A program made the position numbers and the translations under genes. A stretch of DNA of 64,000 nt from Temnopleurus reevesii (lineage: Eukaryota; Echinodermata; Echinoidea; Temnopleuroida; Temnopleuridae), in contig BQKZ01000303.1 of NCBI GenBank assembly GCA_036244855.1, forward strand, positions 105,179 to 169,178. The letters are read 5' to 3'. Below the pieces are notes generated by a model. It had not been told where the DNA came from and did no database searches. It saw only the letters and a list, made by a program, of their open reading frames with translations. This document shows positions 27,636-37,545 of the stretch, piece by piece. Each line of letters begins with the position of its first letter. Position 1 is the stretch's first letter.

Positions 27636-29257
27636 GTAAATCAATGTTTTTCAAAATATGCTGCAAATCAATCCCAATTCATTTTATTCTTTTTTCATCC
27701 TCAATCACACAAGGTCAAACTAACAGGACTAAACCATACAGCTTCCGCCTTTACCCCGATCCTACCCCCCTCAGCATTTCCTGATTAAAAGTGTTACCAT
27801 GGAAACAAGTGATACCCGTAAAAGGAGGGTGCAGACATGAGTTTGGCCCATCACAGGAATATGAGAAGAGGCATAAGGCAATGTCCATCGAGAGGTGTGG
27901 TGCATGTTTCAGGGGATGAATCATATAAGAAATAATTGTGCTTAAGTTTGTTGTGGCTCATGCAACAATGAAACATTTTCATACAAAATTGTGTCAAAAC
28001 ACAAATACAGGCATGAATATTTCATATAATATATAAATAACCAATAAAACCTAAAAGTCAGAGAGGATCTGTAATATTTTGTAACATTCACTATCGGACA
28101 GATAGTATAGAATGTCTTGATGACAACTGATACTTTTTTTATCTGACCTGATGGAAAAACAAGATGTACATTTGGACAGGGCATATTCAATATTTTTCTA
28201 TTATATAAATAATGAAAACTGATTTTGTTTTTCAACCACATCAGTCAATCTTTGTGCACTACTCAAGATAAAGGGGGAAAAAGTAAAATTTCTTTCTCAG
28301 TGGAATCAAAACTATGGTATCAAACTAATTTCTCTCCAAATCTTGATGCCTATAATTGATCAAAATATTACAAAAGCCTCAGACCTGTAGCTCATATTTT
28401 ATGTTACAAAAATTACAATTCAAAATTGGAAAAGGAAATGCAGCTTTCTTTCATTTCGAGAGAGGAAGATATTGTCAGGAGGGATTCATTCCCAGTTTCT
28501 GCTTAATCCCACTCAATATCGGTCGGATGTTTTGAATTTCCTGTACATGAGTCCTGCCTCTCAAGCATGCGATGTCAATTTTATTCATTTTGATGGAAAT
28601 CACTTTGCAAAGTAAATGTATAATATAGGGTGTCATTTGGGTTGAATTTATGGGCTGTTCATTGAACTTGATGAAAAGTAAATGAACTCGAAATAAAGTA
28701 TTAAGAAATAGAGGAAGCCCAATTGATAATCAATTATACAATTGAGAAGAGAACTACCACTTCTATTCGGTTTAGTCAGTGAATGGCCATCGTTTCTCAG
28801 TCTGATAATGTACATTGACTGTTTTCATGTCTACATATTGTCTTGATATAACTGATAAAAACACCAGTTAGTGTTTATACGTTGGTTCACATTACAAGTG
28901 CTAATGAGGTATTAGGTGTTTAAAGAATTATCCTAAGACTAATATTGCACAAAAATTTCATACACAATGACAATTTATGTAACATAAGAAATGAGGGAAA
29001 GATGAACATTGGCAATCTGTCACTTGGGTGCAGAACCATGCTGTGACACAGGAATTTCACCTTTCGGCCCAGTGATTTCCATAAAAAAATCTTTACTTTT
29101 TTTTCTTTGGAATATCATACAGAGAAATAGGTAAATTCTTTAGAAATTGTCAAAAATTTCAAGTTAAATTGTTAGTAAGTTTGTGGGCCACAAAAGTGCA
29201 ATTCAGTCCATCATTCAGATCAATGACTTAGAATGAGAAATTTGCAAAATCTCCTAT
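27636..29257. other. AT-rich non-coding DNA
   Basis: No exon, RNA or repeat was recognised. Confidence 0.55.
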
Positions 29258-29380
29258 TACAGTATGGACAGAAATAAAGTTTACAGTGTCCCACCATGTC
29301 CCACGAAAATACATGCGTTTTACATAGGCTTTAATGTGACATAGTGGGACACTGTAAACTTTCTTTCTGTCCATACTGTA
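29258..29380. mobile_element. Foldback element, 123 bp
   Basis: TACAGTATGGACAGAAATAA and AGTTTACAGTGTCCCACC on the left are mirrored by GGGACACTGTAAACTTTC and CTGTCCATACTGTA on the right. The central loop is about 35-40 bases. No second copy was seen in this window. Confidence 0.75.
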
Positions 29381-29762
29381 CCTTAATTTGCCATGTTCAT
29401 CAAGACAACTGAGACGTCACATCACTGAAACGTGATAACATTGAATAATATAATCCCTAGAATTTCTTTTGGAAGGCTACCCAATCTGTAAACCTGCTCT
29501 TCTGTATTTAATACAAGATCATTTGCCAAAGTTTATTCAACTTTCTTGTTAATTTCCAAATAAATGACAGAAAATTATACAATTTTAATTCACACTAAAA
29601 AACACAAAACAATATCATATAAAAAAGACTGGTGATACAAGTAGACATATGGTCCCACAAACTTTGGCAACAATTCGTATAGGACTTGGGATTCTAATAA
29701 CTTGATTGACGGACACTGATGTTCAAGTTATTAGGCGTATTAATATTGTTGTTCTTAAGGAT

Positions 29763-29884
29763 CCAGTCACATAGGTTCCCCGGAAACAACACGATTGAAC
29801 ATGACTCTTTTTTTTTCATAGATAAGTCTATAATAGAGTCTACATGTAGTTGAATCCTGTTGCTTCAGGGCTTTTATGGGACTG
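29763..29884. mobile_element. Family D foldback element, diverged copy 2
   Basis: Begins CCAGTCACATAGGTTCCCCG, contains GAAACAACACGATTGAACATGACTC and a right arm with GAATCCTGTTGCTTC, and ends TGGGACTG. It is more diverged than copy 1 and abuts the left copy of the 96-bp assembly duplication. Confidence 0.65.
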
Positions 29885-29886
29885 CA

Positions 29887-29982
29887 GCATTAAGAAAATG
29901 CTATCAAAAGGGGCCCTACAAGCCTACAAGAAATGAGCAATTCAGTAGCATACAAGTACAATATCATCATAAAAACATCGTC
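29887..29982 (+). repeat. 96-bp duplicated contig end, left copy
   Basis: Identical by eye to 31559-31654. It is followed by a single N at 29983. The pair brackets the 1574-bp contig 29984-31557. An uncollapsed overlap or a misplaced contig is more likely than a biological duplication. Confidence 0.85.
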
Positions 29983-29983
29983 N

Positions 29984-30160
29984 CCCATGATGTCATCAAA
30001 TTGTCATGTCTGAAAATGTTAACTGAATGTTCAAATCATTAAACAATTCATAACTTTGTTATTACCTGTCCGATTTTCTTTCATTTTGTTGTTCTGCTCA
30101 CCAATTTTTTTCTACCACTGTTAGAGAATTATTATTTTTGCTAGACCTTTCTTAAAATAT
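29984..30160. mobile_element. Family C, right arm at the edge of an inserted contig
   Basis: The block starts immediately after a single N with CCATGATGTCATCAAATTG and runs through CAATTCATAACTTTG and TGTCCGATTTTCTTTC to GCTAGACCTTTC, matching the right half of the element at 55614-56165. The left half is missing because the contig boundary cuts the element. Confidence 0.65.
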
Positions 30161-30796
30161 AGGTTGTGCTATCCTGGTTTCAGTATTTTTCTTAAACAAT
30201 ATGAGTAAATGGGAAAGGGGTTAATTTGAAGCTATTGATTCCTGTGTTCCTTCATCTATCACAAATTGCTAAAATGGTCAAGAATCAAAGTAAAATTAAA
30301 CTGTTTCAGCCGATGCAATGCTTATCATTCTGATTTTAGGAGTCACCTGATAAGGTCACTGATCCTGTGAATCTAAGATAAAAATGATGATTGTTATTTA
30401 ATTTTAGTTACCAGACGGTCACCAAAGTTGCTATCACAAAGCATCAATCAAGGATTAACCTCTGCAGGGAACTTCGGCAACTAGAGCATGATTGATATCA
30501 TACTCTTAGACTTTTCTAAAATATAAAAAGGGTCGTTTAAGCCGTATTTGCGATGACATGTAATTGTCCAAATGCATTTAATCCCTCTTGTTTAATTGGA
30601 TCATCAATTAGAAATAACAATTGGAAATACCTTTGTTTACTCTTACTTGACGTTTAATGTCACGTTTGAGAAATCTGGTTGTTTGTGAAAGCCCAATCCA
30701 AATGTAAAAATGCTACAGGATGGTCTCCTTGTAGTTATACATAGTAGTACCAAGTTTCATCCTCATACCATTATCTCTTATAGATTATCCATTAGA

Positions 30797-30832
30797 TATT
30801 TTAGCCATTTTAGCCATTTTAGCCATTTTATT
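30797..30832. repeat. 10-bp tandem repeat TTTTAGCCAT
   Basis: About 3.5 exact copies of a 10-base unit, inside the possibly misplaced contig 29984-31557. Confidence 0.85.
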
Positions 30833-30850
30833 CCTTACTATTAAAGATAT

Positions 30851-31550
30851 AAAAGAAGCGGAAACCACAACAGATATGAGGTCATTGATCTCTGAAATTG
30901 TTGAACTTTGACCTCCATGTACAAAAACTGTCTCTATAATTCGTTGGAGGACAAAGGGCAATATTCATCTAAATATTCCCCCTCCTCAGCAGCTCTTAGT
31001 AATCTAGAGACATATATCTAGGGTAAAAGGTCATTAACCTATATGACCTTTGAACTTTGAAACCATTGATTGAATTCACAATCACATCATCTTCATATGT
31101 TTCATTTCAATATCAACTCTGGATATCAGTCATTTTGTCTCATATATAAAAAAAGAAGCGGGTATCTTATGAAATCTAAAGAAGGAAATCAAAGTGAAAG
31201 ACCACTTGACCTCTTTAGCGTTGCAAACTGCCTGTACTAGACATAAATCTATTTGTATTTCCCCGTGACCTTTCAAATTTGACCCATTTGCTTGAATTCA
31301 CAGCTATATCATCCTCCCATGTTCAATTCTAATATCAATTCTAAATATCATGAAGAATTGCCCAAAGTTGCATCTTTAGCATTGACATTAGCCTACTAAG
31401 CATAATGTTGTTATGGACGCATCTATATTTCATGATTATTAAAGTAGAAGATGCCACAATAAATTTGAGATCATTGACCTATGGAATCGTTGAACTTAGA
31501 CCTAATTCATGTAAAAAAGACTGACTGTCTTTCTTCAATCTGTTGCAGGA
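30851..31550. repeat. Degenerate repeat rich in TGACCT/TTGAACTTTGACC motifs
   Basis: A block with AGGTCATTGATCTCTGAAAT, TTGAACTTTGACCTCCATG and AACTGTCTCT at about 30875-30940 recurs in diverged form at about 31470-31530. A second pair with TTGAATTCACA, ATCATC and AATATCAACTCT-like blocks lies at 31075-31130 and 31295-31345. It looks like two or more decayed units of one repeat. TGACCT is also the nuclear-receptor half-site, but its density here follows from the repeat. Confidence 0.5.
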
Positions 31551-31558
31551 AAAGCGCN

Positions 31559-31654
31559 GCATTAAGAAAATGCTATCAAAAGGGGCCCTACAAGCCTACA
31601 AGAAATGAGCAATTCAGTAGCATACAAGTACAATATCATCATAAAAACATCGTC
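31559..31654 (+). repeat. 96-bp duplicated contig end, right copy
   Basis: Preceded by a single N at 31558. From 31655 the sequence continues as if directly following the left copy, so 29984-31557 may not belong here. Confidence 0.85.
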
Positions 31655-32079
31655 AGAAGTTGAACAGATTTAAAATAATTGAATCCATGCATAAACAGTA
31701 TCAGCTGGATCGTATAACGTTCTTGCCAACCTAAAGCTGTATTCCTTACTTTTTGTTCCTCTTATGCTTGACGAGGGAATGACATAAATAAATGGATTTC
31801 AGTGTAATATTGTTAAGCACAGGACCCGTGTCCTCTAGAAAAAACTTTCAATTTATAAAAACTGCACTTTCTGTAAGCAGAAAGTGAAATGGCCAAAAGT
31901 ACTGGTAGTAGTTGAAAAGACAAATCTTTATCAGTGTTTGCAGAGTCATAATCACATAACTTTCTTGAATGGTTCCATTTCAATTCTGCGCTATTCTTAA
32001 ACATACATGTATGTTTCTGCTTGCCTACGTGAATTTATTAGCAAGGAAGGAAGCTTTCAGGATCATGTAGAATTTACGC

Positions 32080-32305
32080 ATCAAAATTTTGCTCTTGCAT
32101 TAAAAATTTGGACACAAAAATAAGTTATCTGCATTGCCATGCAGATTTCACAGGAAACTTAACTGCGTTTCTATGTCAAAGACTTCTCTCCCTCTTCTTT
32201 TGTTAAATCAGAGTTGGGATGTCCTGGCGATATCTGCATGACAATGCAGAAAATTTGTGGAAACCGTCAAGCATTATATTTTTATTGGCATCCAAATTTT
32301 GATTG
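32080..32305. mobile_element. Probable inverted-repeat element with two inner palindromes
   Basis: The ends ATCAAAATTTTG and CAAATTTTGATT are inverted. Inside, the near-palindromes ATCTGCATTGCCATGCAGAT (32127-32146) and ATCTGCATGACAATGCAGA (32232-32250) are also placed as an inverted pair. A diverged MITE fits best. Confidence 0.5.
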
Positions 32306-32787
32306 ACTGAACATACAGAAATGACGTAAGTGATTAAGAAAGGCAATGACAGTGAGAAAAATCTATAAGTATGCAGACAAGCTGCTGGAGGGATTCGGAT
32401 TCATTCAATGTGCTTTCTTCATCTGTGTTCACTTCTAGAGCATTCCTATTCTAAAGGGGAAGTCCATTCCAGTACAAGTAAAAATCAAGAATAATCTAAA
32501 CACTACATTAAAGAGTGGAGTGATCAAGATGATTATGTCCTTATAAATTATTCTATGCTAGATGCAAATCAGCACCAGCTCTCCATTTATATTGCACATA
32601 TGTAATTTCACATTTTCTTATTACCATCACAAGTTATACATGTTTGCTACCCTAGGATTAGTACGATGCCATCTAACTTTCGACACTAATCAATAAATAT
32701 GAACATTTTCGATCTGGAATGTTACCTTTTACATTTTGCTAACTGGTAAAAAGTTAGGTCTTCCTCCATACAAGCTCTGTACTATTT

Positions 32788-32982
32788 TCAGAGCACACAA
32801 AAAGTCTATGGCAGTAGTGAGCTCTGCTTACCAGTTCAAATTTGGCCTATTTTACCATCCAACTATTGGCAATATTACTTCAACTTATGATTTTGACTGA
32901 AGTACTCTTGATAATTTTTGTCTAGATTCTAAAGGGCCAAATTTGGACTGGTAAGCTTAGTTTATCACTGCCACAGACTTTC
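32788..32982. mobile_element. Inverted-repeat element abutting a LINE 3' end
   Basis: CACACAAAAAGTCTATGGCAG and TTACCAGTTCAAATTTGGCC on the left match, inverted, GGCCAAATTTGGACTGGTAA and CTGCCACAGACTTTCTGTGT on the right. The right end touches the first readable codons of the LINE fragment, suggesting insertion into, or truncation of, that LINE. Confidence 0.65.
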
Positions 32983-33293
32983 TGTGTACTAGGATAATTA
33001 TAGTACCTAAAACGGCTACAAAATCATATGGTGAGAGATCATTCTCACATGCCACATCTATCTTATGGAATAACCTCCCAAATTACCTCACAAATATTAC
33101 ACCATATGAAAAATTCAGAAGAAACTTGAAAACTTATCTCTTCAAAAACAAGTAATCTACTGATAATCCTAGTTCTTCTTACTTCTTTCTCTCTTTCCAT
33201 GTTTCCATGTTTCAAGCGCTTAGGGACTTTCGCATGATTGTGTTATGCGCTATATAAAAGTGTTTCATTATTATTATTATTATTATTATTATT
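32983..33293 (+). mobile_element. 5'-truncated CR1/L2-like LINE: ORF2 C-terminus and (ATT)n tail
   Basis: The plus-strand frame ending with TAA at 33153-33155 has the conserved C-terminal signature of CR1/L2/Rex-type LINE reverse transcriptases: KSYGERSFSHATSILWNNLP followed by KFRRNLKTYLFKNK. A 110-bp 3' UTR with GCGCTATATAAAAGTG follows, and the element ends in about nine ATT units (33267-33293), the tail type of this clade. Nothing of the catalytic domain remains. Clade assignment is inference from the tail and the YGERSFS...LWN...LP pattern. Confidence 0.8.
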
Positions 33294-33379
33294 GTACAGC
33301 TGGTGTATGGAGAAAGGTCTAATTTTCGACCAGGAAACAAAATGAAGAAAATTTTAATATTTGATTAAGGTTGAAAGTT

Positions 33380-33510
33380 AAACCCCCAGTCACATAGGAC
33401 CCCGGAAGCAACACGATTCATCCCGACTCTTTGTTAATTCACAGTTAACTGCCTCAGAATGAGTCCGGGTGAATCTTGTTGCTTCCGGGGTCCTATGTGA
33501 CTGGGGCTTT
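33380..33510. mobile_element. Family D foldback element, copy 1
   Basis: A 131-bp near-perfect hairpin. The left arm CCCAGTCACATAGGACCCCG continues with GAAGCAACACGATTCA; the right arm carries the reverse complement and ends CTATGTGACTGGGGCTTT. A partial second copy lies at 29763. Confidence 0.8.
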
Positions 33511-33991
33511 AGATGGCATCAAACTACCCTTGTATAAAATGACATAATTTATACCACAATAGAGTAGACTACTCACTACAATATAGTGAGTACGATATAA
33601 GTTGCAATTGATCATAAATCTACTGGAAATCAGATGAAATTCTCGCCATCAACATTTACCAAACAATATCTCAAGATACCATCGATATCTATCTATTGGA
33701 GTTGGGTACATTGGAGGTGACTTCTGGATAGGGAAACTAATGCATGTGCTACATCTATCATTTCGGAAAATTGCAATTTTCTTCTTCCATCAAAATCATA
33801 AGAGGTACGTGTACTTGAAAGCATGAAAGTAACACCCCCACAGACTCAGAGTAGTTAATATCTGAAAATGTAAAAGAAACATTTCCAGTAATTAATTCTC
33901 AATCTAAATCCTGGAAAAATTAATGCACATGCACATACCCAGTCTCCCATGAATTGTTTACTATGAAAACTGCATTGCGCCACGATCTGCG

Positions 33992-34151
33992 ATTCTTAGG
34001 GCTTTTCATTACCGGTTGCGACAATTTAGAATGTACATCTTCATTTGCGCATCGTCTGCACTATTGACAAGGCACATGAGAAACAATGGTTTTGAATGGC
34101 GCTTGCAGATTGACTGTAAATCACAACGTTGTTGCAAAATCCCCTAAGAAT
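33992..34151. mobile_element. Family B-related inverted-repeat element, copy 4
   Basis: The ends are ATTCTTAGGG and CCCCTAAGAAT, and the interior contains TTCATTTGCGCATCGTCTGC and GAAACAATGGTTTTGAATGG, clearly related to the centre of family B. The different terminal bases suggest a subfamily. Confidence 0.6.
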
Positions 34152-34787
34152 GCTTCAACACAATCCCTATTGAGGCTCAAATAACAAGGCAATAGCCAAT
34201 TGCTTTGCAAATATACGGGCGTCCATTATCAATTGATGCACATAAATTGAAAGCTCAAAATTTTGGCTGCATGATACTATCAAAATTAACTTGAAATGAT
34301 ACATTTTGTGACAGCAAAACTGCTTAAAGGGCCAGGCACTGCTACAAATAAAATATTGTGTACAAAACATCAAATCTTCCACAGTGTAGAGGGAATTTTG
34401 AAATAACAAATTTGTGTGTTGTGAGGAGGCCTGGGCCTGTGTGGTAAATAATAACAATGATCATGAAATCAATTTTTATTAATCCCTATAGGGGTTCTGT
34501 GTACCAGTACACCAATCAAAATTTGTACACAAAATTAAACACCAACAGCTCTGAGCTGAGCTCAGCTCAGCTAAACAAACAACATTCGTCAAATATCAAA
34601 CGCCACCAACGAAAACTACTTCACTAAAATTAGACGTGAGCAATACTACCTACTCGTTTTTGTTTCATTTCACGTTCGCTATCTATTAATGATTTCAAAT
34701 ATGATTGAGTTTCAAATAAACATTAACACCAGATACTGTATGATGGGAAGTCTAAAGTCAGCGCACCTAAACTTACAGCTTGAAAAA

Positions 34788-35262
34788 AGCATGAAGTCAC
34801 TGGGTGACTTCAAGTACGGTGTTCGGTGTTGGTGTTGGTGTTGAGAGAGCAAAACGGTCCGTAAACCGAGCTCAAACACAGTTGGTCAGTTTACAGAAGT
34901 GATACAGAAACGACCGGAAATACATCAGAATCTTGCAAGGTCTACCCCAAACACTGACAGACTTCAAGTTTGGTGTTGAGGCTGGTGTTGGTTTTGCTGC
35001 AANAGCATGAAGTCACTGGGTGACTTCAAGTACGGTGTTCGGTGTTGGTGTTGGTGTTGAGAGAGCAAAACGGTCCGTAAACCGAGCTCAAACACTGTTG
35101 GTCAGTTTACAGAAGTGATACAGAAACGACCGGAAATACATCAGAATCTTGCAAGGTCTACCCCAAACACTGACAGACTTCAAGTTTGGTGTTGAGGCTG
35201 GTGTTGGTTTTGCTGCAACACCAATACCAGCGTTCAACACCGTACTTGAAGTCACCCAATGA
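34788..35262. mobile_element. Inverted-repeat element with internal assembly duplication
   Basis: A left end with CACTGGGTGACTTCAAGTAC and runs of GGTGTT is mirrored at 35219-35262 by AACACCGTACTTGAAGTCACC. The 215-bp block 34788-35002 is repeated as 35004-35218 across a single N with only one visible difference (A at 34880, T at 35096). Without the duplicate the element would be about 259 bp. The interior also holds a second inverted pair around GACTTCAAGTTTGGTGTTG. Confidence 0.75.
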
Positions 35263-35839
35263 ATATCCGATTAAATTTTAATCTGATGTCATCACAAATA
35301 TCCTAAAGAGAGTGTGTGACTCTGTGAAAAATATCTCAGCAACATCTGACCAGGAACAATGTCATTTTCGATGAACAATCCTCTCATATTTGATGTTCAA
35401 AATATTTGGTATCTTCCTCTGCATCCCATTCACTTTACACGCAAATGGTGAAGTATTCATTTTTACTGAGCGCGTGAGTTAAATCTCATATGTCAATGGA
35501 GCGCATATGAGCAACTCGACGCAAAATCACCATAACATAAGCGCATGAATACTAACGTTACTTACTAAGGTCAAGTAAAAAAAAATGTTCACGTCCCCGC
35601 CCACATCAAATTTTGACGCTGCAGCATTTCTTAAATAATTTTTTATTTCTAAGAAAGTGTTCTTTTACAATTTTAGCACCCAAATCAACGAAAATGTTTG
35701 GGGAAATGAAACACATTCATTGTTAATATTCGTAGCTGGATTTTTCTTTTAAAAGATTTAGGGTATAGTATAAATTCCTTTCATTTCGTGTTCGATTGTT
35801 CGGACAGTGAAACTCAATCACTACTCTTCGACATTAGGT
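35263..35839. other. AT-rich non-coding DNA
   Basis: GAGCGCATATGAGC-type CpG motifs occur at 35470-35550. Nothing else was recognised. Confidence 0.5.
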
Positions 35840-36480
35840 CGTTCATAGCAGAGGTCGTTCATAGCAGAGCTCCCCTGAAGTCTGAACAAGCGGACATATT
35901 GAATCGACCCGCCCGGCCCGGAGTACCAGGCCCAGGCCAGGGGCAGGGGATGCGTACCTAGCCAGTTGTCTCTCCTTCTTTACTGTCTTAGAATTTATTA
36001 AAGCAGAAACAGTAGGGCCATACCTGATCCTCATTGATTCCCCACCACGCCCACAAATTTAATCTCTTCACTGTGCACATGCAGTTCTCGCAACCACAAC
36101 CAAAATCGAATGAATCAATGCATATCGGTCAGCTGAAACACACAAACCATACACCGTTCCCTTTGAATAGGACTCCATTCAGCGATTAGCCGCAAGGCAG
36201 ACTACAAATCCCATAGTAGGCTCAGCCTCCAAGCGCAAATACAGACCATCTTACTCTTGTATTGAAATAAAGCAATACAATTACCCAGAAAATACATACC
36301 TATAACATTTGTAGTCTATCAATTGGATCAGATCGGGTAAATTATCAATTAAAAGATGAATAATCACAGAAATCTATAACGAATTTCAGCCGATCGGAGA
36401 CAGATCCCCATCGCTCGATGTAGGATGACGTCACATTCAGCTCATCCACAGAAATATGATCCAGAGCTTGTTGACGTACA
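35840..36480. promoter_or_regulatory. GC/CpG-richer block with CRE site, possible promoter
   Basis: GC content rises clearly over 35880-35960 (GGCCCGGAGTACCAGGCCC) and CpGs recur to 36430, where TGACGTCA (36426-36433) is a perfect cAMP response element. AGGTCGTTCATAGCAG is doubled at 35836-35866. On the minus strand ATGAGGATCAG is followed by GTATGG, a possible short first exon with donor. HUS1 ends at 40.7 kb on the same strand, so a promoter here would drive a gene towards position 1, where the weak exon candidates lie. No TATA box is obvious. A CpG-rich repeat is the alternative. Confidence 0.35.
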
Positions 36481-36915
36481 ACCTTTACCCCCTTATTTCG
36501 AAATATTCTTACTCTAGTTCATACTTTCACTTCAATTGTTTGTGGATGGATCTTAGAGAAATAATAATACCATGTATTTGAAATTTAATATATTTCCAAA
36601 GGATAGGAAAACACAAAAGGGCTCGATTTTATAATGGAACAATTAAAAAATCAAGTGGGTTTTTTTATAATCCTTTTCATATATGGTTGGTTTTAAGACC
36701 AAAGGCATCAGCAAGAGGCCAGATTTTTTGCTTAAGATAGGTACCGGTATCTCCCTTTTGCGAGAGTTGTAAAAATTGTGCCACATTCCTGGCCCTTGTA
36801 GAAACCCTTTTTTTTGGATCAATCTAAGTGTCTGCATTGTAACTTATGTGTTCCTGCACCGTAATATTACGAACATCATTGTTTAATATCATCATTATTA
36901 TTATCATTTTCATCT

Positions 36916-37545
36916 GCCTTGTTTTTTTTTTTTTGTTTTTTTTATTTATGCTTGTTTTCTTTTCTTTTCTTTTCTTTTTTTTTCCTCTCTGTTTATCTCC
37001 TTCCTTCAAGATTCATGCAACACACTTCTTCTCCCCAACCCCCCCCCCTCCTTTTTTTCTTTTTATATGGCCTATGCTACCTATTTATTCTGGTTTGTTC
37101 CTTCCCCTTTCCGTTCTTCCACAATATATCTGCTTCATTCAACTTGTTATTTTTCTCTCCCTCTCCCATCTCTTCTTCTCTCTAACCAATATCTCTCGTC
37201 ATGAGCTATATCATTTTGGAACATGGCCGTATGATCGCCCATAATTCTTGGCCCCATCTGTATTCCTCCCACCCTGTATTTTGTCGCCTCATATCAATCT
37301 TTACCCCTCTTCCTCTCTAACATATAAGAATCCAAAATTTCCTGTTTTCCTGCCTCCCTTCCATTCCTACCTTTCTCTCTCTCTCTCTCTCTCTCTCCCA
37401 CCCACCCCCCTCTTTTTCATGCTCTTACTCCCCCCACTCTCCCCCACCCTTTTCTTTTCACTCTCTCTCTATCTCTCTCTCTCTCTCTCTCTCTCCCTCT
37501 CTCTCTCTCCCTCTCTTTGACTCTCTCTCTCTCTCCATCTCTCCC
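36916..37545. repeat. Pyrimidine-rich tract with (CT)n microsatellites
   Basis: More than 600 bases of strong T/C bias on the plus strand, including poly-T, TTTTC repeats (36958-36980), poly-C (about 37040) and two CT tracts (37375-37398, 37460-37535). Long open frames here encode only Ser/Leu/Phe/Pro low-complexity sequence. Confidence 0.9.

Noticed and set aside
29860..31663. Two similar 60-codon frames sharing a Lys/Tyr-rich segment
   Set aside because: The similarity is the 96-bp assembly duplication, not a gene family; each frame is short and crosses an N.
34557..34575. Palindrome AGCTGAGCTCAGCT
   Set aside because: A short simple palindrome also echoed at 39612; no flanking structure to make it an element or binding array.
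36846..37520. Overlapping plus-strand frames of 88-132 codons
   Set aside because: Low-complexity Phe/Leu/Ser/Pro translation of a pyrimidine tract; no splice context or motif.
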